Positions 24,720 to 32,283 of a stretch of 64,000 bases of DNA are shown one piece after another (the stretch's first letter is position 1; every line of letters begins with the position of its first letter). Made by a program: the position numbers and the translations under genes. The stretch is from Pararhizobium sp. (lineage in GTDB: Bacteria > Pseudomonadota > Alphaproteobacteria > Rhizobiales > Rhizobiaceae): the NCBI GenBank assembly GCA_030655075.1, contig JAURWE010000061.1:124001-188000 (forward strand). The letters run 5' to 3'. The notes under the pieces are model-generated. The model worked only from the letters and a program-made list of their open reading frames with translations. It was not told where the DNA came from and searched no databases.

Positions 24720-25790
24720 ATGGCCAACGTCTCTATCAAGGAAGTTGTGAAAGCCTACGGGTCTCTGGAAGTCCTGCACAGCGTCGACGTCGATGTCCGC
24801 GACGGCGAATTCATGATTCTCGTCGGGCCGTCCGGCTGCGGCAAGTCGACCCTGCTGCGCATGATCGCCGGGCTGGAAACCATCACCGATGGCGAGATCG
24901 AAATCGGCGGCAGAGTTGTCAACGATCTGCCCCCCAAAGCGCGCGACATCGCCATGGTGTTTCAGAGTTACGCGCTTTATCCGCATATGACGGTCAAGCA
25001 GAACATGGCGTTTTCGCTGAAACTGGCCAAGAAGAGCACGGCGGAAATCGACGAGATGATCGGCCATGCGGCCGGCATCCTTGATCTGTCGCACCTGCTC
25101 GATAGATATCCGAGACAACTGTCGGGCGGCCAACGCCAGCGCGTCGCCATGGGCCGCTCGATCGTGCGCAATCCGGCAGTTTTTCTCTTCGACGAACCGC
25201 TGAGCAACCTCGATGCCAAGCTGCGTGTGCAGATGCGCGGCGAGATCAAGGCGCTGCACCAGCGTCTGAAATCGACGATGGTCTACGTGACGCACGACCA
25301 GATGGAGGCCATGACCATGGCAGACCGCATCGTCGTCATGCGGGCGGGCTATATCGAACAGATTGGCACACCGCTTGAGCTCTACGACAAGCCGGTGAAC
25401 AGCTTCATTGCCACCTTCATCGGCTCGCCGTCGATGAACCTCATAGACGGCGTGCTCGCCCGGCAAGACGGGTCCATCGTGCTGGAGGCGAAGGGGAACA
25501 CGACCTGGCCTCTACCGGCAGGCATCAGCACGCCAGCCGGTACCGCCGTCCAGGTGGGAATCCGGCCGGAACACCTGCGACTGGACAAGGACGGTGTCGA
25601 GGCTGAAGCCATCATCATCGAGCCGACCGGGGCCGAGACACATGTCTTGATGGACGTCGGCGGCCAGAAGCTGACCGGCGTCTTTCGCGAGCGGCTGGAC
25701 ATTGGCGCCGGAGGAAAACTGCGCATCGCACCGGATCTGGACAGGGCGCACCTGTTCGACAAAGAAACAGGCAGAAGGCTCATTCAGTAA
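24720..25790 (+). CDS. Sugar ABC transporter ATP-binding protein (MalK/UgpC-type)
   Basis: This 356-residue ATPase has Walker A GPSGCGKST near residues 36-44, Q-loop in MVFQSYALYPHMTV, signature LSGGQRQRVAMGRS, Walker B VFLFDEPLSNLDAK, and H-loop VTHDQMEAM. The C-terminal third is the TOBE/OB regulatory domain (VGIRPEHLRLDKDGV). It energises the two permeases encoded upstream. As a MalK-type subunit it could serve more than one CUT1 transporter. It is the last gene of the operon; a hairpin at 25853 follows. Confidence 0.95.
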   Translation: MANVSIKEVVKAYGSLEVLHSVDVDVRDGEFMILVGPSGCGKSTLLRMIAGLETITDGEIEIGGRVVNDLPPKARDIAMVFQSYALYPHMTVKQNMAFSLKLAKKSTAEIDEMIGHAAGILDLSHLLDRYPRQLSGGQRQRVAMGRSIVRNPAVFLFDEPLSNLDAKLRVQMRGEIKALHQRLKSTMVYVTHDQMEAMTMADRIVVMRAGYIEQIGTPLELYDKPVNSFIATFIGSPSMNLIDGVLARQDGSIVLEAKGNTTWPLPAGISTPAGTAVQVGIRPEHLRLDKDGVEAEAIIIEPTGAETHVLMDVGGQKLTGVFRERLDIGAGGKLRIAPDLDRAHLFDKETGRRLIQ

Positions 25791-25852
25791 CGCCCGGTCA
25801 AAAGACTGCGGCGATCCGTTGCAGGCAAACTCCCCTCCTATCGCCTGCATCC

Positions 25853-25886
25853 CGGCCGGGAAGCGAGACCCCACGCTTCCCGGCCG
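25853..25886 (+). terminator. Hairpin at the end of the fucosidase-ABC operon
   Basis: A perfect 13-bp GC-rich stem (25853-25865 with 25874-25886) has an 8-base loop, followed by ACTTTGC. The T-run is poor, so it may stop transcription only partly or mainly protect the 3' end. Confidence 0.6.
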
Positions 25887-26008
25887 ACTTTGCAACAGAC
25901 CAGCCGGCGCGTCCGATCTGATCCCCGCGACACCCTCCGCGCTTGTCTTTTTGCCCGATATGCTATGAGACAGGTGAGGATCAGCAATCCACCGGCTTTG
26001 TCAGAAAA

Positions 26009-26025
26009 GTGTAACGCTGGTGTAA
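26009..26025 (+). promoter_or_regulatory. Direct repeat ahead of the acyltransferase gene
   Basis: GTGTAA occurs twice with an 11-base period (GTGTAA-CGCTG-GTGTAA), about 40 bases before the start codon. Direct repeats with one-turn spacing are the form of sites bound by OmpR/PhoB-type response regulators. No matching regulator is encoded nearby. Confidence 0.3.
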
Positions 26026-26061
26026 TAGGGCATACACAATCGAGATGCCCCGGGAGCGGCC

Positions 26062-26901
26062 GTGCAGTTCAAACAATTGTCCTACGCCAATGAGAACGAC
26101 AAGCGGCTGAAGCGCTGGGTGATCCGTTCGATCGAGGGCCTGTCGGGACGCAACCGCTATGCGCGGCTCTACACCATCTGGCGGCGGGATGTCGTCGGCC
26201 ACAGCGACCGCATTTTTGGCCGCATGCTGGAACTGATCGACGTGCGCATGCGCGTCGTCGGCGAGTGGCCGCCGCGCGACCTGCCATCATCGCCTGTCGT
26301 CATCATCGCCAACCATCCCTTCGGCATCGGTGACGGCATTGCCATCCTGTCGCTGGCCGAACAGCTCGGCCGGCCGTTCCGCGTGCTGATCAACAGCGAG
26401 CTGCTGAAGGTGCCGGAAATGGAGCCCTTTGCCCTGCCGATCTCGTTTGAGGAAACCAAGGAAGCCCTGGCGCTGAACATGGCGACGCGGCATGAGGCGG
26501 TGCGGCTGTTGAAAGAAGGGGTCACGGTCATCGTCTTTCCGGCCGGCGGCGTGGCCACGGCGAAAAAGGCCTTTGGCCGCGCCGAGGACCTGCCCTGGAA
26601 GATGTTTCCGGCCAAGCTGATCCAGTCGGCCAAGGCGAGCGTCATCCCGGTCTATTTCGAAGGGCAGAACGGCCGGCTGTTTCACATCGCCAGCAAACTG
26701 TCGCTGACCCTGCGCCTGTCGCTGCTGATCCGCGAGTTCAGCCGCCTGTCCGGCAAGACAATCTCGTCGCGCATCGGCCAGATGATCGGCTGGGAGGAAC
26801 TCAGCGCCATTCCTGACCGTAAGGACATGCTGACCAGGCTTTATGATGCCGTCTTCTCACTGGCACCGCCGAAGCGGCCGTTCCTGCGCCGGGCAGGGTG
26901 A
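26062..26901 (+). CDS. Lysophospholipid acyltransferase (PlsC-like) family protein
   Basis: This 279-residue protein uses a GTG start at 26062 after GGGAGCGG. The acyltransferase motif appears as NHPFGIGDG, with His85 and Asp91, a variant spacing (H-x5-D) seen in hemolysin-like and ornithine-lipid-related acyltransferases. The later FPAGGVAT and VIPVYFEGQNGRLFH match the conserved substrate-binding motifs. It probably transfers acyl groups to a lysolipid at the inner membrane. It is a single gene, with a convergent secreted-protein gene just downstream. Confidence 0.85.
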   Translation: MQFKQLSYANENDKRLKRWVIRSIEGLSGRNRYARLYTIWRRDVVGHSDRIFGRMLELIDVRMRVVGEWPPRDLPSSPVVIIANHPFGIGDGIAILSLAEQLGRPFRVLINSELLKVPEMEPFALPISFEETKEALALNMATRHEAVRLLKEGVTVIVFPAGGVATAKKAFGRAEDLPWKMFPAKLIQSAKASVIPVYFEGQNGRLFHIASKLSLTLRLSLLIREFSRLSGKTISSRIGQMIGWEELSAIPDRKDMLTRLYDAVFSLAPPKRPFLRRAG

Positions 26902-26905
26902 ACGC

Positions 26906-27868
26906 TCAATCCTTGAGAATGACCTCAATGTCGGTGTTGACGCCCGCAGCCACCTTGAAGTCGCGCTGGTAGATCTTGTCCTTGTTGCGGGCGACGGCGG
27001 AATAGTCGCCTTCTGCCAGAACGATGGTCGGGAAGGCGCCGACGCTTTCGCTGACGACGTCGCCGGCGGCCGTCAGGATCGACCAGGCGGTGTCGGCGAT
27101 GGCTTCGCCGCCGGGCTCGGCGACCAGTTTCAACGTCAGCTTGGCGGCCTTGTGCTGGATCGTCGCTTCGGTGAGTTTTCCGGCTTCCACCTGGATATCG
27201 GCGCGGATGACGGCGTTGACCTTGCCATAGTCGGATACGACGTGATAGGTGCCGGCATTCAGGCGCACCACCGTGCCGGGGCTGACATCGGCGACCACCA
27301 GACCGCGTTCGCCGTCCTCCTTGACGTCTTCCGAATAGATCGAAAAGCTGAGCTCGGCCGGAGGAATGCGCACATCGCTGCCGGAAACGGCGTTCAGCAT
27401 GATGCCGCCGGCATCGAGAACCAGAACCTGCTTGTCGAGCTGCCCCTCAGAGGGAATGCTGACCTTCTTCGTCGCACCGGCACGGCCGAAGGCGACGTTG
27501 ACGAAATAGTCGCCGGGCACGAGCTGGAAGGCCGACGAGCCGCCCTCGGCCGTTGCCAGCAGCGGCAGTTTGCCGTCGGAACCGGGAATGAGGCTGAAGA
27601 CCCGCCAGGTCAGGCCCTGTTCGACAGCGCCGCCCTTTTCGGTCAGCCGCGCTTGAAACGACACTTCCTTGGCGGCCTCACCGGCCGCTTCGCCCGGCAG
27701 GATCGCGGTAAAACTGTTGAGCTTCGGCATCTTTTTCGGCGATGTGTTCAGCGGAAACGTGCTGAAAGCCTCGGCGGGTTCCTGCGCCGCAGCATGGTGC
27801 GAAAAGGACGCCCAGACCGCCAGCGCCATGGCGCCGATCTGCAGGACAGTTTTCATGGATATGCGCAT
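26906..27868 (-). CDS. Secreted protein with tandem beta-sandwich-like repeats, unknown function
   Basis: This 320-residue protein has a signal peptide (residues 1 to about 28, ending HHAAAQ). At least three repeats share a pattern ending in PGDY-F-V-V or AGTYHVVSDYG or EGDYSAVARNKDK, resembling carboxypeptidase-regulatory or Ig-like domains. Such proteins often sit on the cell surface or in the periplasm. A second in-frame ATG at 27856 could be the start. It ends 5 bases from the convergent acyltransferase gene. The family looks conserved, but I cannot give it a role. Confidence 0.78.
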   Translation of the reverse strand: MRISMKTVLQIGAMALAVWASFSHHAAAQEPAEAFSTFPLNTSPKKMPKLNSFTAILPGEAAGEAAKEVSFQARLTEKGGAVEQGLTWRVFSLIPGSDGKLPLLATAEGGSSAFQLVPGDYFVNVAFGRAGATKKVSIPSEGQLDKQVLVLDAGGIMLNAVSGSDVRIPPAELSFSIYSEDVKEDGERGLVVADVSPGTVVRLNAGTYHVVSDYGKVNAVIRADIQVEAGKLTEATIQHKAAKLTLKLVAEPGGEAIADTAWSILTAAGDVVSESVGAFPTIVLAEGDYSAVARNKDKIYQRDFKVAAGVNTDIEVILKD

Positions 27869-27968
27869 GGCGGCGGTTGACTTCCTGATTGTCCGGCTCC
27901 ACTTGAAGGCCCGGTCGATGGCATTTTGATGGCCGTTTCGGGCTGCAAACTATTGGAAGAACGACGCG

Positions 27969-28553
27969 ATGAAAACTGAAATCAAGCTTGCCGACTATCT
28001 TTCCACGCGGCGTTCCATCCCGGCCTTCCAGATGGCCGAACCGGGGCCTGGCAAGGACGAGATAGTAGACATGCTCAAGCTTGCCTCGCGCGTGCCGGAC
28101 CACGGCAAGCTGGCGCCCTGGCGCTTCATCGTCTATCGCGGCGAGGAGAGGGCGCGCCTCAGCGCTGCACTGGCGACGATCGCCCTTGCCAACAAGCCCG
28201 ACCTCTCCGACGAGATGATCAAGGTGGAAAACACCCGTTTCACCCGCGCGCCCGTTGTCATCGCCGTCGTCAGCAAGGCGGCACCGCACATGAAGGTGCC
28301 CGAATGGGAGCAGCTGATGTCGGCAGGCGCCGTCTGCCTCAACCTGCTGATGGCCGCCAATGCGCTCGGTTTTTCGTCCAACTGGCTGACCGAATGGTTC
28401 GCCTATGACGAAAAGGCCTATCCGCTTCTGGGCGTCGCGCCCGGCGAAAGGGTTGCGGGCTTCATCCACATCGGCACGGCAACGGTGCCGCCCTTCGAGC
28501 GCCCGCGTCCCGAGCTCGCCGATATCGTCACCTGGGCCGGCGGCGAGGCTTGA
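27969..28553 (+). CDS. Nitroreductase family FMN-dependent oxidoreductase
   Basis: This 194-residue protein carries the FMN-binding motif near the N-terminus (TRRSIPAFQ), ASRVPDHGKLAPWRF, and the nucleotide-contacting AGAVCLNLLMAANALGFSS. It belongs to the YdjA-like short nitroreductases, which work as homodimers with NAD(P)H. Its stop abuts the next gene, a flavin reductase, suggesting the two work together on reduced flavin. The natural substrate is not known. Confidence 0.9.
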   Translation: MKTEIKLADYLSTRRSIPAFQMAEPGPGKDEIVDMLKLASRVPDHGKLAPWRFIVYRGEERARLSAALATIALANKPDLSDEMIKVENTRFTRAPVVIAVVSKAAPHMKVPEWEQLMSAGAVCLNLLMAANALGFSSNWLTEWFAYDEKAYPLLGVAPGERVAGFIHIGTATVPPFERPRPELADIVTWAGGEA

Positions 28554-28558
28554 CGTCC

Positions 28559-29176
28559 ATGTTCTACGAGACGGGCACGAACCGGCATGGCCTCAGCCAC
28601 GATCCGTTCAAGGCGATCGTCTCGCCGCGGCCGATCGGCTGGATCGGCAGCATCGATGCGGCCGGGCGCCACAATCTGGCGCCATACTCCTTCTTCAACG
28701 CCATCGGCGATACGCCGAAACTGGTGATGTTTTCGGCCGGTGGCGGCAAGGATTCGGTGCCCAATATCGCCGAAACCGGCGTCTTTACCTGCAGCTTCGT
28801 CAGCCGCAATCTGTCGGATCAGATGAACCTGACCTCGATCGCCGCGCCCAAGGGCGAGAGCGAGTTCGCCCTTGCCGGGCTGACGCCGGTGACCGGCACG
28901 CTGGTGGCCGCACCCTTCGTCGCAGAAGCCTTCGCCGTGCTCGAATGCCGGGTGACCGAGATCTTTCGGCCCAAGGATATCGAGGGCGTGCCCAGCGACA
29001 ACCACGTCGTCATCGGCCAGGTGATCGGCATCCATATCCGGCAAGAGGCGATCCGCGACGGCCGTTTCGACGTCACGCTCGTGCGGCCGGTCGGGCGCAT
29101 GGGGTACCGGGACTATTGCGATGCAGGCGAGGTTTTCGAGATGACCCGCCCGGGCCAGAGGCGGGTTATGGATTGA
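28559..29176 (+). CDS. Flavin reductase domain protein
   Basis: This 205-residue protein begins MFYETGTNRHG at 28559; a TTG at 28550 overlapping the previous stop is a less likely start. It has the split-barrel flavin reductase fold, with the FMN-contacting segments FKAIVSPRPIGWIGSID, PYSFFNAIGDTPKLVMFS and TFCSFVSRNL-like VFTCSFVSRNLS. This branch is often of unknown substrate. The 5-base gap to the nitroreductase gene indicates one operon. Confidence 0.9.
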   Translation: MFYETGTNRHGLSHDPFKAIVSPRPIGWIGSIDAAGRHNLAPYSFFNAIGDTPKLVMFSAGGGKDSVPNIAETGVFTCSFVSRNLSDQMNLTSIAAPKGESEFALAGLTPVTGTLVAAPFVAEAFAVLECRVTEIFRPKDIEGVPSDNHVVIGQVIGIHIRQEAIRDGRFDVTLVRPVGRMGYRDYCDAGEVFEMTRPGQRRVMD

Positions 29177-29272
29177 GATCTGGAATGAAGCCGCCGAAAG
29201 CAACGCTGTAAACAGCGGTATTTAGCGATATATCCTCTCATAGGTCGGCGCAGTGAGTTCATTTCTAATTTG

Positions 29273-29728
29273 TTAGAAAAACCATGGTATGACTCGGTTC
29301 TCAAGGTCGAATAGGTTGGCAGGCTCCAGCTCTAATATCTTGGCACTATGTCGAGCCCTTTCAATCCACATATATGATTGATCAATTTCAAATATCTCAA
29401 GGATTGGCTCGTCTTTCTCTTTATCGTGATGTTTTAACCTGTTCCTTGTAGCGTTCCACTCCTTAAATGCCTCCTTTTTTGTTGTGGTTCCGGCCATGCG
29501 AATACCTAGCGATCGCAGCTGTTCAATTTCTGCCCAAGCCATATCGGCGGGAGCTTTTCCGCCGGATTCCTCAATAATCCCACAGAAAATCGCGTCTGCA
29601 GCCCCCGCCAGTGTTATCGCTGAAATATATCTTCTTTCCAAAAACAACCGAATTGCGTCTTCGAATTGCAGCAGAGCTACATCACTTTTTGCTATCAGAC
29701 GCACTGGATCATCGGTGAATTTGCCCAT
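29273..29728 (-). CDS. Small HEPN-like protein
   Basis: This 151-residue helical protein has a strong ribosome binding site (TAGGAGGG, 5 bases before the ATG). The sequence TRNRLKHHD at residues 94-102 fits the HEPN R-N-x3-H motif (RNRLKH, 95-100). The helix AITLAGAADAIFCGIIEES resembles the first long helix of that fold. Base composition is clearly AT-richer than its neighbours, suggesting horizontal gain. It stands alone, with no adjacent MNT-type nucleotidyltransferase that might act as antitoxin. RNase activity is inference. Confidence 0.68.
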   Translation of the reverse strand: MGKFTDDPVRLIAKSDVALLQFEDAIRLFLERRYISAITLAGAADAIFCGIIEESGGKAPADMAWAEIEQLRSLGIRMAGTTTKKEAFKEWNATRNRLKHHDKEKDEPILEIFEIDQSYMWIERARHSAKILELEPANLFDLENRVIPWFF

Positions 29729-29779
29729 CCGTCCCTCCTATAAAATTTTGTAAGCGCTCGATAAATTGAGTGCTGTAAT

Positions 29780-30481
29780 TTAGATTTTTGTCAAAGACTC
29801 AAGTCGGCTCGCTGAGCTTTTAACCGCATCTAAATCGGCTACCGCCACCCCGGAAAACCCGTCCGCGCGGGCGCGGGCGCCATGCTCTGCGCCAGTGCCA
29901 TGCAGCACCGCGATTGCCGCCACGCCTGCTTCCGAGGCGCGCAGGACCGCCATGCTGCGGCCGAACCTGACGATATCGTGACCGGAGAGATCGTTATCCG
30001 GCGAAAGACCGAGGCTGCCCGCAAGCAGGGTCTCGTTCCACAAAAGCCCGCTCAGGCGCCGTGAGCGGTTGCCATAGCTGGAATTGGCGAGAAGGTTGCG
30101 CGCGGTGGTGCCGAATTCGGCGATGATCCCGGCCGGGGCGGCGCTCCGCCCAAGTTCGGCCTCGTGCACCGACATCAGCACGTCGAGTTTTTGCACCTCC
30201 GCACCGCTTTGGCAGTCTGCCAAAAGGATTCCATCGGGATGCGCTGTCATGACCGCAGCCAGATCAGCCTCGGCAAGGCCGCTCGAAAATGCATGGATCC
30301 GGACATACAGCGCCGGGCAGGGGGCCGGTGTCTGGCAGGCCGTGATGAGGCTGACGGTCTGCGCCCTCGCCACGCCGTCCGTTGCCGCCAGATCGATGAT
30401 GATCGCATCGGCGCCGCAGGCTCCGGCGATGGCGGGCGTCAGGCTGGCGGCGGTGGTCAGAAGGAAGATCGCAGGCGGCAT
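29780..30481 (-). CDS. CitE/HpcH-HpaI aldolase-like protein, divergent
   Basis: This 233-residue protein starts at 30481 after CAGGAC. It follows the layout of the citrate-lyase beta/HpcH family: GADAIIIDLA, ALYVRIHAF, PDGILLADCQSGAEVQKLD, AGIIAEFGTT and RRLSGLLWNETLL. Several catalytic positions differ: the usual Glu-Asp after the second strand is missing, and the late metal site W-G-x-E-D is W-N-E-T here. It is also shorter than the 270-300 residues usual for the family. It may have lost or changed its lyase activity. It is divergent from the DUF2336 gene. Confidence 0.65.
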   Translation of the reverse strand: MPPAIFLLTTAASLTPAIAGACGADAIIIDLAATDGVARAQTVSLITACQTPAPCPALYVRIHAFSSGLAEADLAAVMTAHPDGILLADCQSGAEVQKLDVLMSVHEAELGRSAAPAGIIAEFGTTARNLLANSSYGNRSRRLSGLLWNETLLAGSLGLSPDNDLSGHDIVRFGRSMAVLRASEAGVAAIAVLHGTGAEHGARARADGFSGVAVADLDAVKSSASRLESLTKI

Positions 30482-30643
30482 GGGATGGTCCTGATGTCGG
30501 GGCCGGAAAGGGGCGGGTGCACGCTGTTCCTCGGGCCAAGGTGCTTTCATGTCTCTTAAGAAATATAGTGAACCAATCTTAAACACTTTGCCGCTAGCAT
30601 CAGCTCTACGTCGAGTAACCGCGTGAAGAATTGGGGCGTCCGG

Positions 30644-31783
30644 GTGATTATACAGGCATTTCTCCGTTGGGTCGAAACCGCCAAGGCCAGTGACCGCGCC
30701 CGTGCGGCCAGTGCGCTTGGGCGGGCATACGTTGCTTCTGCCATGAGCACAATCGACCGGCAGGCGGCAGAGATGGCCATGACCTTCCTGCTCGACGATC
30801 CATCGCCCGCCGTGCGCCTGGCTCTCGCCGAAGCGCTGGGCAGTTCGGCTGCCGCACCGCGCCCGATCATCCTGTCGCTGGCCGAAGACCAGTCCGCCAT
30901 TGCCGGTCATGTCATCGTCGCCTCGCCCGTGCTCGAAGACGCCGATCTGGTTGACCTGGCCGCCAAGGGCACGACTGAGACCCGCGCCATGATCGCGCTC
31001 AGAGCCCGCGTCTCGCGGCCGGTCTGTGCGGCTCTGGCCGAAATTGGCGGCGAAACCGAAATCCTGCTGCTGCTCGACAACGATGGCGCCTTGCTCTCCG
31101 GCCGCATGATCAAGCGCATCTGCGAGCGGCTCGGCCACTGCGCCGAGATTCGCGACCGCCTTTTCGACCGGCACGATCTGCCCTGCGATGCCCGTCACGC
31201 GCTGGTCGAGCATGTCGGCACAGCACTTGCAGGCTTCAACCTCGTCAAGGACATTGTCGGCCCGTCGCGCATTGCCCGCATCACCCGCGAGGCCTGCGAC
31301 GTCGCCACGGTCAAGATTGCCGGCTCCGTCGAGCCGTTTGAAATCCCGGCGCTGGTCGAGCACCTGCGCGTCGAGGGCAAGCTGACGCCGGTGTTTTTGA
31401 TGCATGCGCTGTGCTCGGGCAAAATCGATTTCTTCGCGGCCGCCATCGTCAATCTGTCCGGCTGCACCGAAAAGCGCGTCCGCTCGATCATAGCCGATGG
31501 CCGCATGCACGCCATCCGCGCCCTGTTCGAATCGGCAGGCCTTGCCCGCGATATTTCCACGCTCTTCGTCGATGCGACACTGATGTGGCGCCGCCAGGCG
31601 ACAGTCGAAAGCGGCGATGTCATCGCCTCGATCTCGGCCGGTCTGCTCGAAAAATTCCGGATGACGGAAAGCCCGCTCGCCGCCAGCGGCGGCCTGCTCG
31701 ATCTGGTCGAAAAGCTCAACATCGCCGAACGCCGCCAGTCGGCCCGCAGTTATGCGCTGTTGGCCGCCACTCAAGCCGCCTAG
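30644..31783 (+). CDS. DUF2336 domain protein
   Basis: This 379-residue, all-helical protein is the DUF2336 type, common in alphaproteobacteria and built from HEAT-like helical repeats (AVRLALAEALGSSAAAPRPI, TRAMIALRARVSRPVCAAL). The GTG at 30644 gives the N-terminus IIQAFLRWVETAKASDRARAA; a GTG at 30623 is an alternative. No enzyme motif is visible, and a protein-binding role is likely. Its stop codon overlaps the stop codon of the convergent gene at 31780. Confidence 0.85.
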   Translation: MIIQAFLRWVETAKASDRARAASALGRAYVASAMSTIDRQAAEMAMTFLLDDPSPAVRLALAEALGSSAAAPRPIILSLAEDQSAIAGHVIVASPVLEDADLVDLAAKGTTETRAMIALRARVSRPVCAALAEIGGETEILLLLDNDGALLSGRMIKRICERLGHCAEIRDRLFDRHDLPCDARHALVEHVGTALAGFNLVKDIVGPSRIARITREACDVATVKIAGSVEPFEIPALVEHLRVEGKLTPVFLMHALCSGKIDFFAAAIVNLSGCTEKRVRSIIADGRMHAIRALFESAGLARDISTLFVDATLMWRRQATVESGDVIASISAGLLEKFRMTESPLAASGGLLDLVEKLNIAERRQSARSYALLAATQAA

Positions 31784-32193
31784 TTCTTGAATTTCCGGGC
31801 GACCCAGGAATAACCGTCCTCGATATAGTGCACCGGGCCTGTGACCACCGATTTCAGCGTGTCGGTGCCGGGCACCGCGTTTCTGAACAGGGTGATGGCG
31901 CGGCTGGCAATGCCGGGCTTTTCGGCCGCACTCGTGTCGAACGTATCGGGCATCGTGCCGGTCACCGGCGGGGTCTCGACCGCAGCCTCGGCCGTCATGT
32001 CCTTGCCGGAGGTTTCGCAGACCGCCACCATCATCGGATAGTTCTTGTCGGAAAAATTGTTCAGCTGTTTTTCCGATGCTGCATCGCAGACCGCCACCGA
32101 TTGCCAGGTACGGTCCACCGTCGCCACATAATGGCACTGCGTGGCGCTGTCGTCGCAGCCAAGGATTGTCATGACGATCAAAGCGGCTTTCAT
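31780..32193 (-). CDS. Small exported hypothetical protein
   Basis: This 137-residue protein has a short hydrophobic start (MKAALIVMTILGCDDSATQC) that could be an export signal. Cysteines at residues 13, 20, 36 and 59 may form disulfides. The middle is acidic and Thr/Pro-rich, and the C-terminus has GPVHYIEDGYSWVARKFKN. The ribosome binding site AGGAAA is present. The last four bases overlap the end of the DUF2336 gene on the other strand. The family is unknown. Confidence 0.7.
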   Translation of the reverse strand: MKAALIVMTILGCDDSATQCHYVATVDRTWQSVAVCDAASEKQLNNFSDKNYPMMVAVCETSGKDMTAEAAVETPPVTGTMPDTFDTSAAEKPGIASRAITLFRNAVPGTDTLKSVVTGPVHYIEDGYSWVARKFKN

Positions 32194-32283
32194 GGCAGCG
32201 TTTCCTGATGTCCGAGGGTCTCAAGCTGTCCTTACATGCTTGCATTGCCGCGAAACTATGGCGATGCCCGGCGTGGCAGACCT

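Noticed and set aside
30482..32245. Long minus-strand frame upstream of the CitE-like gene (open to 32245)
   Set aside because: It runs antisense through the DUF2336 gene; only the part from 30481 has family features and a ribosome binding site.
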